64,000 nt of DNA from an uncultured Lachnospiraceae bacterium (GTDB taxonomy: Bacteria; Bacillota; Clostridia; Lachnospirales; Lachnospiraceae). Within the stretch, counting starts at the first letter, position 1. Every line of letters starts with the position of its first letter. The stretch is from contig CAJTPO010000025.1 of assembly GCA_910578115.1 (NCBI GenBank), positions 1 to 64,000 of the forward strand, given 5' to 3'. The notes beneath the pieces are model-generated. The model did no database searches and was not told the origin of the DNA. It was given only the letters and a program-made list of their open reading frames with translations. Shown one piece after another: positions 50,144-58,852 of the stretch. A program made the translations under genes and the position numbers.

Positions 50144-50190
50144 GAAAAGACTGCCAACACCGGTCATACAACCCGATACGGCAGTCTCTC
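50144..50190 (-). terminator. Terminator of the GH36 gene
   Basis: AGACTGCC (50148-50155) and GGCAGTCT (50080+100 to 50187) pair around a 24-base loop, and on the minus strand TTTT follows. It isolates the alpha-galactoside operon from the glycan operon. Confidence 0.7.
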
Positions 50191-50221
50191 TTTCCCCAAA
50201 TTGTAATTCTAATCCCTTGAT

Positions 50222-52447
50222 CTATTCTTTAACCCTAAACACAAATTGATATGCACGATAATCTCCCATCTCCACCGGAATCGGGATTCCCGCCTGCATC
50301 AGCGCAGAACCGCAGTAACACTTACCGCTTGCTGCCTCCTCATAGACGGCATCCGGCAGAAGTTCTTTCAGCCGTACATAATTCACGGTCATATTGCCGT
50401 GATTCTCCAAAATCACCACATGCAGCAGAATATGCTTCCTGTCCGCTGACACAAACATCCATGCCGCACAGGCATCCTCAAAAGGATTTGAAAGACGATA
50501 ATAATCTCCCGTGCTGATCAGCGGCTCAAACTCCTTATACTGCCTGATCTGCTCTCTGATCTCCTCTTTCTCTTCCGCACTCAGCCTGCTTAAGGACAAC
50601 TCATAGCCGAAAGCCCCCGTCATAGCCACAATGCCTCTCGTGCGCAGGCTTGTGATCCTGCCTGTCTGATGATTGGGCACCGCCGACACATGAGCGCTGA
50701 CCGTAGACATCGGATAGAAGAAAGAGGTCCCGTACTGAATCCGCAGCCTGTCCAGCGCATCCGTATTATCACTGCACCAGATCTGCGGTGTATAATACAT
50801 CATTCCAGCGTCAAACCGGCCCCCGCCGCCGCTGCAGCCCTCGATCATCAGCTTCGGATACCTGGCCAGAAGCTTCTCCATGAAATCATACAGGCCGGTC
50901 ACAAAATCATAGGACACCCTGCCCTGTCTGTTCTCCACGGAATAGAAATCCGTGACGCTCCGGTTCATATCCCATTTAATGTACTCGATATTGCCCTGAT
51001 CCAGCACTCTGCAGATCTGATCAAAAATATGCTCCCGCACATCCTCCCTGGAAAAATCAAGTACCAGCTGATTCCTGCCTCTGGCCGGATTCCTGCCCGG
51101 ATTCTGCATCGCCCAGTCAGGATGCTCTCTGTACAGATCGCTGTCCTCGGAGATCATTTCCGGCTCGATCCAGATACCGAACTTGACACCTTCCGCGTTG
51201 ACTCTGCGCACCAGCTCGCTCAGACTGCAACCCAGCTTTTTTTCATTGACCTGCCAGTCTCCCAAGCCGCTGTTGTCGTCCTCGCGTTTGCCGAACCACC
51301 CGTCGTCCATCACGACCATGTCGATACCCAGTCCGGCCGCTTCTCTTGCCAGCTCCACGATCGTCTCCCCGGTAAAGTTAAAGTAAGCCGCCTCCCAGCT
51401 GTTCACCAGCACCGGCCGGGGCACAAATCCCGTCTCGCTGCTGCCATTTCCCTGCATTTCTGTTGTGCGCCTGCTGCGCGCTCCGTTGCATATATGATTT
51501 CTGATACAACGATGATATTTCACCGACAGATCCCCAAATCCTCTGTCGCTGTAACACATAATCGTCTCCGGAATCTCAAGTGTCTGTCCGGATTCCAGCG
51601 GATAATGAAAAAGATCACTCTGCAGTCCCATCAGCACACGCGTCTGGTCAAACTGATCCTGCTCCGCCTCACAGAGAAAATTCCCGCTGTAGACAAAGAC
51701 CATACCATAGCAGTCCCCGGTATTCTCCGTGGTGTTCTTCTCTGCCACGATGACTGCCGGATTATACTGATGGCTGGAAGTGCCTCTGCGGCTTCCGATG
51801 CTGTGGCTTCCATGTCCGATCCTTATCCTCTGCAGATTCCTTTCCATCGTATGTCTTCCGTAGAAACTGAGCAGGTCATACTGTCCCGTGATAAAATCCA
51901 GACAGGCCGAGGCCGCCTTCTCCACAACCACACACGCTGTGCCGTAATTGGTGATCTTCACGCTTCTTGTAATGATATCCTCGTCTTCCAGCACGCCGTA
52001 CAACAACTGCACGCGCACCTTACTCACGTTATCCTCCAGCACGATCTTAAGCGTCTGTGCTTCCTTCTCCCCGGCATACACCGCCGGCAGTCCTTCAAGT
52101 TCATACTTGCCTTCCCGGATCTCATATCCGGCATACCGCAGATCACAACACTCCGATTCGTCATGACCACGCAGCACTAACGCACTGTTTCTGTAATCTC
52201 CTGTTCCCAAAGTCGGATATTCCTGTGGCAGAACGTCCATGGAATAAGTCCTGTTGTTCCCCACATCATTCGGATTTCCCGAAAACCCCCTGTCATAATA
52301 AGTCAAAAGATAATCCATGTCGCCGGACACCTTCGTCCCATAATACAGATGCAAAAGAAACCCGAAATCATCTACCTTCATCTGGTAGGTCGTCTGCTTT
52401 GTCTGTAATGTGAAGATCCGCTTTTCCTCTTGAAATAGAATTGCCAT
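50222..52447 (-). CDS. Alpha-galactosidase, GH36
   Basis: Cytoplasmic GH36 alpha-galactosidase (741 aa) cleaving terminal alpha-galactosyl units from raffinose- or melibiose-type sugars. An N-terminal beta-sandwich precedes the TIM barrel with MDDGWFG, GIWIEPEM, the nucleophile Asp493 in IKWDMNRS, GCSGGGGRFD, and the acid/base Asp560 in WCSDNTDALDR. A C-terminal beta domain ends the protein. The ATG at 52447 has only a weak ribosome site; TTG four codons upstream is an alternative. It follows an ABC importer on the same strand, with a divergent AraC regulator, the standard msm/raf layout. Confidence 0.95.
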   Translation of the reverse strand: MAILFQEEKRIFTLQTKQTTYQMKVDDFGFLLHLYYGTKVSGDMDYLLTYYDRGFSGNPNDVGNNRTYSMDVLPQEYPTLGTGDYRNSALVLRGHDESECCDLRYAGYEIREGKYELEGLPAVYAGEKEAQTLKIVLEDNVSKVRVQLLYGVLEDEDIITRSVKITNYGTACVVVEKAASACLDFITGQYDLLSFYGRHTMERNLQRIRIGHGSHSIGSRRGTSSHQYNPAVIVAEKNTTENTGDCYGMVFVYSGNFLCEAEQDQFDQTRVLMGLQSDLFHYPLESGQTLEIPETIMCYSDRGFGDLSVKYHRCIRNHICNGARSRRTTEMQGNGSSETGFVPRPVLVNSWEAAYFNFTGETIVELAREAAGLGIDMVVMDDGWFGKREDDNSGLGDWQVNEKKLGCSLSELVRRVNAEGVKFGIWIEPEMISEDSDLYREHPDWAMQNPGRNPARGRNQLVLDFSREDVREHIFDQICRVLDQGNIEYIKWDMNRSVTDFYSVENRQGRVSYDFVTGLYDFMEKLLARYPKLMIEGCSGGGGRFDAGMMYYTPQIWCSDNTDALDRLRIQYGTSFFYPMSTVSAHVSAVPNHQTGRITSLRTRGIVAMTGAFGYELSLSRLSAEEKEEIREQIRQYKEFEPLISTGDYYRLSNPFEDACAAWMFVSADRKHILLHVVILENHGNMTVNYVRLKELLPDAVYEEAASGKCYCGSALMQAGIPIPVEMGDYRAYQFVFRVKE

Positions 52448-52587
52448 ACGCCGCACCAACCTTTTTCTTATATTTACTGTTTTTCGCCTTTCTTATGCGG
52501 TAACAGTTCATCCTTCGGACTCGCTGTCATAGATATCCGGCCCCCTTACATCATTACACGGCAGGACGGATATTTTGTGATATACAA

Positions 52588-52624
52588 TATACTTGAAGCA
52601 AGCCATAAGGCTGCTCCAAGTATA
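52588..52624. other. Intercistronic hairpin between permease and GH36 genes
   Basis: TATACTTG-AAGC-AAGCC pairs with AGGCT-GCTC-CAAGTATA around a short loop. No T-run follows. It lies 30 bases past the permease stop and probably modulates mRNA processing or partial read-through into the GH36 gene. Confidence 0.55.
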
Positions 52625-52654
52625 CCATAATTTTACATTTTATTCACTTTGTTT

Positions 52655-53488
52655 TTACTTAACCGCTCCGTTCACAACGCCGTTCAGGATCTGCTTCTGA
52701 CATACGATGTAGAAGATCAGGATCGGAACCAGCGAAAGCAGATAAGACGCAAATGCCAGGTTATAATTCGTACCGAACTGTGACTGGAAGTTAAGCTGTG
52801 CCAGCGGCAGTGTATTCTGTCCGGAACCTGCCATGATAACAAGCGGTGTCATAACGTCGTTCCAAACCGCCAGTGCCGTAAGTACCGCCACCGTCGCATG
52901 CATAGGCTTCATAATCGGGAAGATAATCTTCCAGTAGGTTCTCCAGGTCGAAGCGCCGTCCACCTTCGCCGCCTCCTCCAGCGCCATCGGGATATTTACC
53001 AGATAACCGGAGTAGAGCAGTACGTTCATCGGCATGTAGAACACTACATACAGCAGGATTACGCCGAACCAGTTAGCCAGTCCCAGCTCTGCCGTCTGTT
53101 TTGCCAGAGGCATCATCAGGATTGCAAAAGGCACGAACATACCGCTGACGATGAACAGATACACGAAGCTGTAGAACTTGCTGTGAGCCTTGTTACGTCC
53201 CAGCGCATAACCCATCAGGGAATGAACCGCGATAGACAGTCCTACGGTCGCTACCGTGATCAGTAAGCTGTTGCTTAAGGAACGCCAGAAATCTGTGATC
53301 TCCATGGCTTCCCTGAAATTGTTCAGGCTCCATGCTTTGGGCAGCGACAGGATGCCGCTGATGCTGTTGGTCATTTCCGAGGGCTGTTTGAATGCAATAA
53401 CTATCGTCAGGTACAACGGCAGGATGATCGTGGAAAGCCCAAGGATCAGGACGATCATCGCTGTTTTGTTTGTTTTCTTTATTGTCAT
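52655..53488 (-). CDS. Alpha-galactoside ABC transporter permease (MalG/CUT1 type)
   Basis: Six-helix permease, 277 aa, with the EAA loop LEEAAKVDGASTWRTYWKIIFP. AAGGAGG lies 9-10 bases before its ATG, which overlaps the TGA of the upstream permease (ATGA). Together with that permease and the lipoprotein it forms the importer for the GH36 substrate. No ATPase gene is present, so a shared ATPase encoded elsewhere is expected. Confidence 0.93.
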   Translation of the reverse strand: MTIKKTNKTAMIVLILGLSTIILPLYLTIVIAFKQPSEMTNSISGILSLPKAWSLNNFREAMEITDFWRSLSNSLLITVATVGLSIAVHSLMGYALGRNKAHSKFYSFVYLFIVSGMFVPFAILMMPLAKQTAELGLANWFGVILLYVVFYMPMNVLLYSGYLVNIPMALEEAAKVDGASTWRTYWKIIFPIMKPMHATVAVLTALAVWNDVMTPLVIMAGSGQNTLPLAQLNFQSQFGTNYNLAFASYLLSLVPILIFYIVCQKQILNGVVNGAVK

Positions 53489-54360
53489 AACTGCTCCTCC
53501 TTTTTACCGGAAAATTTCATCTGCGCCACGGAAACCGCCACGATCACGATGAAGAATACAACCGCGTTGGCGCTCTGGAAGCCGAACTGTCCACCCGACA
53601 TACCGTTGTTGTAGATCAGGTAGGAGATAGACTCCGTACTCTGCGCCGGGCCGCCCTTGGTCAAAGCCATGATCTGATCAAACACCATCAGGAAGTTCTT
53701 CACGCACAGAACCATATTGATGGAGAAAAAGGGAATGATCAGCGGGAAAGTCAGGTATTTAAACTGCTTCCAGCCTGTCGCACCGTCGAGGCCGCCTGCC
53801 TCATACACGTCTTCCGGCACCGTCTGCAGGCCGGAGATATAGATGATCGTATTCATGGCGATCGCCTGCCATGCACAGACAACCATGATACCGATCCATG
53901 CCGCACTCGGATTGGACAGGATGGAGGTGCGCAGCGCGTCGATTCCGATCATGTCTGCCAGAGCCGGCAGGATATAAGTAAAGAAGTAATTGAAAATGTA
54001 ACCTACAACCAGCGCACCCAGAATATTGGGTAAAAAGTACGCACCGCGGAAAAAGCTCTTGGCCTTGATGGAGCTGTTAAGCGCCAGCGCCAGCAACAGG
54101 CTTAAAACATTAACCACAACGGTCGTCACGATCGCCAGCTTAAACGTAAACCAGTAGGACTTGCCCACACGAAGATCCGAAAACAGATCGATATAGTTTC
54201 TAAAGCCTACCCAGTCATACTTTCCGAAGCCCTTAAAATTCGTAAAACTGTATATCACACCGCGGATCAGCGGAATGGTATTGAAGCAGATAAACAGGGC
54301 AAGAATCGGAATGGTGATCAATAAAAATGTTGTTTTTCTCTCATTTTTTCCTAATTTCAT
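53485..54360 (-). CDS. Alpha-galactoside ABC transporter permease (MalF/CUT1 type)
   Basis: Permease of 291 aa with six helices and the EAA loop EDVYEAGGLDGATGWKQFKYLTFP. AAAGGAG lies 10 bases before the ATG. The gene follows the binding-protein gene by 32 bases and overlaps the second permease gene. Substrate inferred from the GH36 gene. Confidence 0.93.
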   Translation of the reverse strand: MKLGKNERKTTFLLITIPILALFICFNTIPLIRGVIYSFTNFKGFGKYDWVGFRNYIDLFSDLRVGKSYWFTFKLAIVTTVVVNVLSLLLALALNSSIKAKSFFRGAYFLPNILGALVVGYIFNYFFTYILPALADMIGIDALRTSILSNPSAAWIGIMVVCAWQAIAMNTIIYISGLQTVPEDVYEAGGLDGATGWKQFKYLTFPLIIPFFSINMVLCVKNFLMVFDQIMALTKGGPAQSTESISYLIYNNGMSGGQFGFQSANAVVFFIVIVAVSVAQMKFSGKKEEQL

Positions 54361-54392
54361 TATGCATGCTCTCCTTTCTCACTAATTCGCGG

Positions 54393-55679
54393 TCAATTCG
54401 CGTTTCCGTGCTGCTTTTCATAATCCTGTACCAGCCGGATGATATCCCTGTTGTACCGCAGCCAGTCCTTATCAAACTTCTCCAGGAAAGCGTCCACATC
54501 CTGATTTAACAGGAAGGTCTGAATCTGCGCATCCACCGCCATCTCTGACGGATAATAGTGATCCTGATAGTCCGTCATATTGCCGGATGTGATATAATCT
54601 GTCATGCCGTCCAGAATGGAAGGAAGCGTGAAGTCTCCGTCCTTACAGGGGATAGCCGTCTGTGCGTCTATGTACTTCTGGATGTTCTCATCTTCATAAA
54701 GGAAATCCAGCACCTCATAGACCGCTTCCTTGTTCTTGCATCCTGCCGTCACGCAGAACTGCAGGTCAATACCGGAATTCAGGGTATTGCCGTCCGCCGC
54801 GTCATTGGCCGGCATAACGAAAGAATCCAGATTTAAGTCCGGGTTCACGGACAGAATCTGCGGAGCCGCATAGCTTCCGATCGGATACATGGCGGATTCG
54901 CCTCTTGCAAACGCCGTACATGCGTCATTATAGCCATACGCAAACGGATCCTCCGGTCCGTACTGCAGCAGTTCCAGATATTTCTCTGACACTTCCCGAT
55001 ACTCTTTGGCAAATGTGGTCTCCCCGCGGTTTACCTGCTTGGATGCATCCGCCGGAGCCAGATCTACCGCCATCGCATTCCACGGTGCAAGGCAGGTCCA
55101 GGTATCCTTGAAGCCGAAATAGAAAGGCTGGATTCCTTCTCCCTGAATGGTGTCACACAAAGTAAGTAATTCGTCCCAGGTTGTCGGGATTGTCCAGCCA
55201 TGCTCCTCGAACATATCCCTGTTGTACAAAATTCCTGCCGCGTTGGCCACGTAAGGCACTGCATAAGTTCCCTCAATGGGCACAAACTTAAGCGCCTCGT
55301 CGATTTCCAGATATCCCTGATTAATATTCGCAAGTCCTTCATAATCAGAAATATCCTCCAGGATCTGCGCATCCATGAAATAAGAATAGTTGATGTCTCC
55401 GCCGATTCCTATGATGTCGGGATAATCCTCTCTGATGAATCTCGTCTTCAAGATCGTCATCGCATCATTGGGAGAACTGATCTTTAAACGGATGTCATCA
55501 TGTGTTGCGTTGAATTCCTCTTCCACAGCAGTGAAATAGTTGGCCGCCTCAGGCTTGTACTGAACGATCTCAACTTCAACCTTACCATCGCCAGCCGAGT
55601 TTCCACATCCCCCGGCAACCGCCATTGCAGCAACACTGCAAACCGCCGCGCCAAGGTATTTTACTTTCCTCCTTAACAT
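54393..55679 (-). CDS. Alpha-galactoside-binding lipoprotein
   Basis: Family 1 solute-binding lipoprotein, 428 aa. The signal peptide ends in VAGGC with the lipidated Cys25, and the mature domain shows ATHDDIRLKI, EDYPDIIGIGGD, ILYNRDMFEEHGW and a C-terminal lobe, as in MsmE-type proteins. The start at 55679 has AAGGAG 9 bases upstream; the longer frame has no ribosome site. First gene of the importer-GH36 operon and divergent from the AraC regulator gene. Confidence 0.93.
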   Translation of the reverse strand: MLRRKVKYLGAAVCSVAAMAVAGGCGNSAGDGKVEVEIVQYKPEAANYFTAVEEEFNATHDDIRLKISSPNDAMTILKTRFIREDYPDIIGIGGDINYSYFMDAQILEDISDYEGLANINQGYLEIDEALKFVPIEGTYAVPYVANAAGILYNRDMFEEHGWTIPTTWDELLTLCDTIQGEGIQPFYFGFKDTWTCLAPWNAMAVDLAPADASKQVNRGETTFAKEYREVSEKYLELLQYGPEDPFAYGYNDACTAFARGESAMYPIGSYAAPQILSVNPDLNLDSFVMPANDAADGNTLNSGIDLQFCVTAGCKNKEAVYEVLDFLYEDENIQKYIDAQTAIPCKDGDFTLPSILDGMTDYITSGNMTDYQDHYYPSEMAVDAQIQTFLLNQDVDAFLEKFDKDWLRYNRDIIRLVQDYEKQHGNAN

Positions 55680-55791
55680 AGCATATCTCCTTCCCTGATT
55701 TGATATTTGCATTGTAACATACCATTTTGCTATCCATAAATAGCCTTATTTTATATGTTATATACCTTAATGCTGTTTTTATGCCAATTAA

Positions 55792-55821
55792 TTGAAGTTT
55801 AGTAGCATTTTGGTATATAAT
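55792..55821 (+). promoter_or_regulatory. Promoter of the AraC regulator gene
   Basis: TTGAAG, 18 bases, TATAAT on the plus strand, about 120 bases before the regulator start. The divergent promoter for the importer operon should lie in the same 260-base gap; TACAAT on the minus strand near 55716 is a possible -10. Confidence 0.55.
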
Positions 55822-55939
55822 CAGGTTAAGAAACAGTTCAGATTACTTTTTACCGTAATCCCTTTAAGCTGAATATTGATGTCACCCTGAACAAAGTCCA
55901 CAAATGAGCGGAGCATGATGCCCCGGAACGGAGGAATGT

Positions 55940-56788
55940 ATGAGTGAAGTGATCTTCTCGGTTTTTCCCAGTGAAAATTTTGTCGATCTTGGTCTGTATC
56001 AGTTCGGATGGGAGCAGTGCGATCCCTCCCACTCCTTCGGCCCTGCTGCCAGAAACCATTATCTCTTCCATTACTGCCTGTCCGGCACCGGCACGCTCTT
56101 TGCAGAGAATACATCCGGCAAATCCATCACTTATCAGATAAAAAGCGGCCAGGGATTTATGATCTTTCCCCACCAGGTCTGCACCTACATAGCGGATCAT
56201 GAAATTCCGTGGGAGTATGTCTGGATCGAATTCGACGGACTGCGCGCCAAGGAAGCCGTGGAGTTGACCGGCTTAAGCCCGGGTCAGCCTGTCTACAGAG
56301 CGCGCTATAAAGATATCGCAGATACGATGAAATCAGAAATGCTTTATATCGTCAACCATAAAAATGAGTCCCCCTTTCATCTGATCGGGCACCTCTTTCT
56401 TTTTATTGACAGCTTTATACGTTCCGCTTCCTCCTCCGAGGTCAGCAGAGGAAACAGCCTGCGCGATTTCTACATCAAAGAGGCTATTTCCTTCATCGAG
56501 CAGAACTTCCAGAACGATATCTCCGTGGAGGATATCGCGGCCGCCTGCGGCCTGAACAGAAGCTATTTCGGTAAGATCTTCCATGAAAATATGGGAAAGT
56601 CACCCCAGGATTTCCTGATCTCCTACCGCATGTCCAAGGCCACCGAGCTGCTGCGGCTCACCGACCTGTCCATTGCGGATACCGGCAATGCAGTGGGCTA
56701 TCCGAACCAGCTGCATTTTTCCAGAGCGTTTAAGAATGTGTATGGGATCTCGCCAAGACAGTGGCGCAATGAGCATGTGGCGAAGTAG
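55940..56788 (+). CDS. AraC-family regulator (MsmR-like)
   Basis: Transcriptional regulator of 282 aa. The N-terminal cupin sensing domain (about 20-150) includes HYCLSGTGTLFAEN and GQGFMIFPHQVCTY; the C-terminal part (about 180-280) has two helix-turn-helix motifs, NDISVEDIAAACGLNRSYFGKIFHE and AVGYPNQLHFSRAFKNVYGISPRQWR. GGAGG lies 6 bases before the ATG. Divergent from the alpha-galactoside operon, which it most likely activates when the sugar is present. Confidence 0.93.
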   Translation: MSEVIFSVFPSENFVDLGLYQFGWEQCDPSHSFGPAARNHYLFHYCLSGTGTLFAENTSGKSITYQIKSGQGFMIFPHQVCTYIADHEIPWEYVWIEFDGLRAKEAVELTGLSPGQPVYRARYKDIADTMKSEMLYIVNHKNESPFHLIGHLFLFIDSFIRSASSSEVSRGNSLRDFYIKEAISFIEQNFQNDISVEDIAAACGLNRSYFGKIFHENMGKSPQDFLISYRMSKATELLRLTDLSIADTGNAVGYPNQLHFSRAFKNVYGISPRQWRNEHVAK

Positions 56789-56843
56789 AGATGGAATATC
56801 ACAAGGAGTTTACGATATACGTGGGGAATAGTATTAAAGAAAA

Positions 56844-56940
56844 AGCATGATTATTTTTGGATGGGCGGTGTATCCATCATCTCAGGTACTCTTTTCAGAG
56901 TGCGTCGGGAACCATTTCCGACCTCAAAAATAATCATGCT
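56844..56940. other. Cloverleaf-like palindromic element
   Basis: A perfect 16-bp outer stem (56844-56859 with 56925-56940, AGCATGATTATTTTTG) encloses three small hairpins: GATGG/CCATC (56860-56864, 56874-56878), ACTCT/AGAGT (56888-56892, 56897-56901) and GTCGG/CCGAC (56904-56908, 56918-56922). It lies between convergent genes. It could be a structured RNA, a recombination site, a non-autonomous repeat, or a bulky bidirectional terminator. Confidence 0.6.
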
Positions 56941-56975
56941 CATTACTAACATATTCTTTTATACTTAATAATATA

Positions 56976-57392
56976 CTATTTCTGCCCCACGTTGTCAACC
57001 GAGAATGCCTTAATTCTTCCGCTATGTAACCGCCTTGTAATTTTTGCTTCCTGTACATCATGCATAGTAGAAACATAAAGATATTCTTTTTCTGCATCCA
57101 GCTTTACTCCAATTAAAACATTATCAGCATATCTTTTAATAAGTTCTATACTTAACCCTTGTTCATTAGGATTCACTCCAATATAATCAGGTTCTAATAT
57201 GATATCTGGTATATAGTCAATATACCTCAAACAATTAAAATGTTTTCGCTTAACCATATGTGACGGCAAACCTTTCGATCTGTATATTTCAAAATCCTTT
57301 ATATCTATCCCTAATAATTCATTGAATTTTAAATTATATTTTCCTACTTTTAACAGTTCTTCTCTTTCTTTCATTACAGATATCCTTGTCAT
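56976..57392 (-). CDS. Possible BECR-fold nuclease-like protein
   Basis: A 138-residue protein encoded in DNA clearly richer in A and T than its neighbours, suggesting transfer. The C-terminal 90 residues (HFNCLRYIDYIPDIILEPDYIG, NVLIGVKLDAEKEYLYVSTMHD) resemble the phage-associated Barnase-EndoU-ColicinE5/D-RelE-like (PBECR) group, in which the histidines and basic residues cut RNA. The first 45 residues are a charged helix. No antitoxin gene is adjacent. Assignment is from pattern memory only and uncertain. Confidence 0.55.
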   Translation of the reverse strand: MTRISVMKEREELLKVGKYNLKFNELLGIDIKDFEIYRSKGLPSHMVKRKHFNCLRYIDYIPDIILEPDYIGVNPNEQGLSIELIKRYADNVLIGVKLDAEKEYLYVSTMHDVQEAKITRRLHSGRIKAFSVDNVGQK

Positions 57393-57514
57393 TTTAATAC
57401 AAAATATTCTACCAAAATAATATACTTTTCTAACATTTCGATATTTATAATTTAATTTTTCCGGAATTTTCTCACAACATCCTGTCCAAAGATACGCTCT
57501 GCCGGAATCTGTCT

Positions 57515-57580
57515 TTAAACTACTTCATAGAGCACTTGAACAAAAGCTGTTTCGGCAGAATCTTTCATAAAATAGTGCGA
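57515..57580 (+). pseudogene. Fragment of an AraC-type HTH
   Basis: One plus-strand frame reads FIEHLNKSCFGRIFHKI, close to the NRSYFGKIFHEN segment of the AraC regulator encoded 1 kb upstream. No start, stop or flanking homology, so it is a remnant or chance match. Confidence 0.35.
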
Positions 57581-57593
57581 AACGATGTTATGA

Positions 57594-58322
57594 TCACTTT
57601 ACATATTTTTGTGTAAAAACTGCTGTCGAACAAATGACCATGACAAGACCCGCCACAACCATGATAACCGCCCCTTGCAACTCTCCCGTTAACAACATAA
57701 ACGGGCCAAACAGCCAGGCATTCAACGCAGTTGACCACAACAGATTATTCGTCAGGTGCATAAGTATGGGTATGTAAATATTTTCCGTATGATAATAAAA
57801 GTAACCGAATACAAGCCCTGAAATAAAAGTATGCAGCATCATCAGGGGACTTAAATGCATCACCGCAAAAAGCACAGCCGATATGATAATTGCAGACGCC
57901 GCTCGATCATATGGCCGGCATAGATTCAAAAGAATTCCTCTGAAAAATAATTCTTCCACGACCGCGCCTGCCACGCTAAGGACAATATACAGAAGTGAGA
58001 TACTCACATCATCTGTCTGTACTTGTGCCATTTCCTCCATTGCCCCGCTCAGCATAAACTGTAATGCAGAAATCATATTAAAAAATGACAGACCAATTCC
58101 GGACAGTAACGCCAGCAGGATGATCTGCATCCGCGGTTTTTCTTCGGGCACAAAACGGATATAATGATTCTTTCTGTTCATGCAGAAAACCAGAATACCC
58201 ACGATCAATATGGACAAAATCCTGGTGATATCTGCATTGCGGAACAGAATCGAAAAAAATTGCAGAGACAGGAACCATATGCAGATTAAACCGATGCATT
58301 TTAACAATGCTTTTGTTTTCAT
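57594..58322 (-). CDS. CPBP-family intramembrane metalloprotease
   Basis: Membrane protease of the CAAX/Abi (CPBP) family, 242 aa, with about seven to eight helices. Motif 1 EELFFRG (glutamates as metal/catalytic residues), motif 2 histidine in FAVMHLSP, motif 3 PILMHLTNN. The start at 58322 has GGGAGG 6-7 bases upstream and gives a normal N-terminal helix; the longer frame is not needed. Roles in the family include peptide maturation, bacteriocin immunity and abortive infection; none is indicated here. Confidence 0.9.
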   Translation of the reverse strand: MKTKALLKCIGLICIWFLSLQFFSILFRNADITRILSILIVGILVFCMNRKNHYIRFVPEEKPRMQIILLALLSGIGLSFFNMISALQFMLSGAMEEMAQVQTDDVSISLLYIVLSVAGAVVEELFFRGILLNLCRPYDRAASAIIISAVLFAVMHLSPLMMLHTFISGLVFGYFYYHTENIYIPILMHLTNNLLWSTALNAWLFGPFMLLTGELQGAVIMVVAGLVMVICSTAVFTQKYVK

Positions 58323-58456
58323 ATTGTTCCTCCCTCGTATAATGTAGTAGTTTCTCTGCCTTACTCTTTTCAAGAATCCCAGATCTTTTAAACACTGGTT
58401 TTCACACATTTTTAAGCTTTCTGCGGCATGATTCTGCATCCTCTGTTATGATCACC

Positions 58457-58660
58457 TTATAGTCCATACTTCCCCCTCAGATCAGAGACCACTTTATCTG
58501 CTTCGCGGCATCTTCCATCCTGACAGTGTTCTCTGGAACGGTTCAACTTTGCCAACATTTCCTCTTCTGTCATCATTTCATACGGATAGTATTCTGTTCT
58601 GTCATTCTTCCTGATTTCAAAAGGAAAGCCATTGTTTGCAACTGCCTGTGTTAAAAACAT
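58457..58660 (-). CDS. Small protein resembling a truncated antitoxin
   Basis: A 67-residue protein whose C-terminal half (MTEEEMLAKLNRSREHCQDGRCREADKVVSDLRGKYGL spans 30-67) resembles the toxin-binding tail of Phd/YefM-like antitoxins (...EVLAKL..AREQ...DADEVVSELRAKYGL). The N-terminal DNA-binding part looks short or lost. AAAGGAG is only one base from the ATG, so the start is uncertain. No toxin gene is adjacent; it lies before the CPBP protease gene. Confidence 0.5.
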   Translation of the reverse strand: MFLTQAVANNGFPFEIRKNDRTEYYPYEMMTEEEMLAKLNRSREHCQDGRCREADKVVSDLRGKYGL

Positions 58661-58852
58661 TCTCCTTTCCAAATCTCACCTCTCCGACTTCCTATTCTAA
58701 ATGATTTTTAAATCTAAATCATATATCATATTATAATGCTAAATCATTGCTGATTCAATACATATGACATATTCTACCTGGTCCGGCGACCTGATTGCCG
58801 ATAAATATCCCCGGCATCATCAGTAAATGAAGCCGGGGACATAATTACAGCA

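Noticed and set aside
50669..52180. 503-codon plus-strand frame opposite the GH36 gene
   Set aside because: Antisense shadow; the GH36 frame has all catalytic motifs.
56844..56940. tRNA gene in the cloverleaf element
   Set aside because: No T-loop, anticodon arm of the right geometry or acceptor end; the outer stem is 16 bp.
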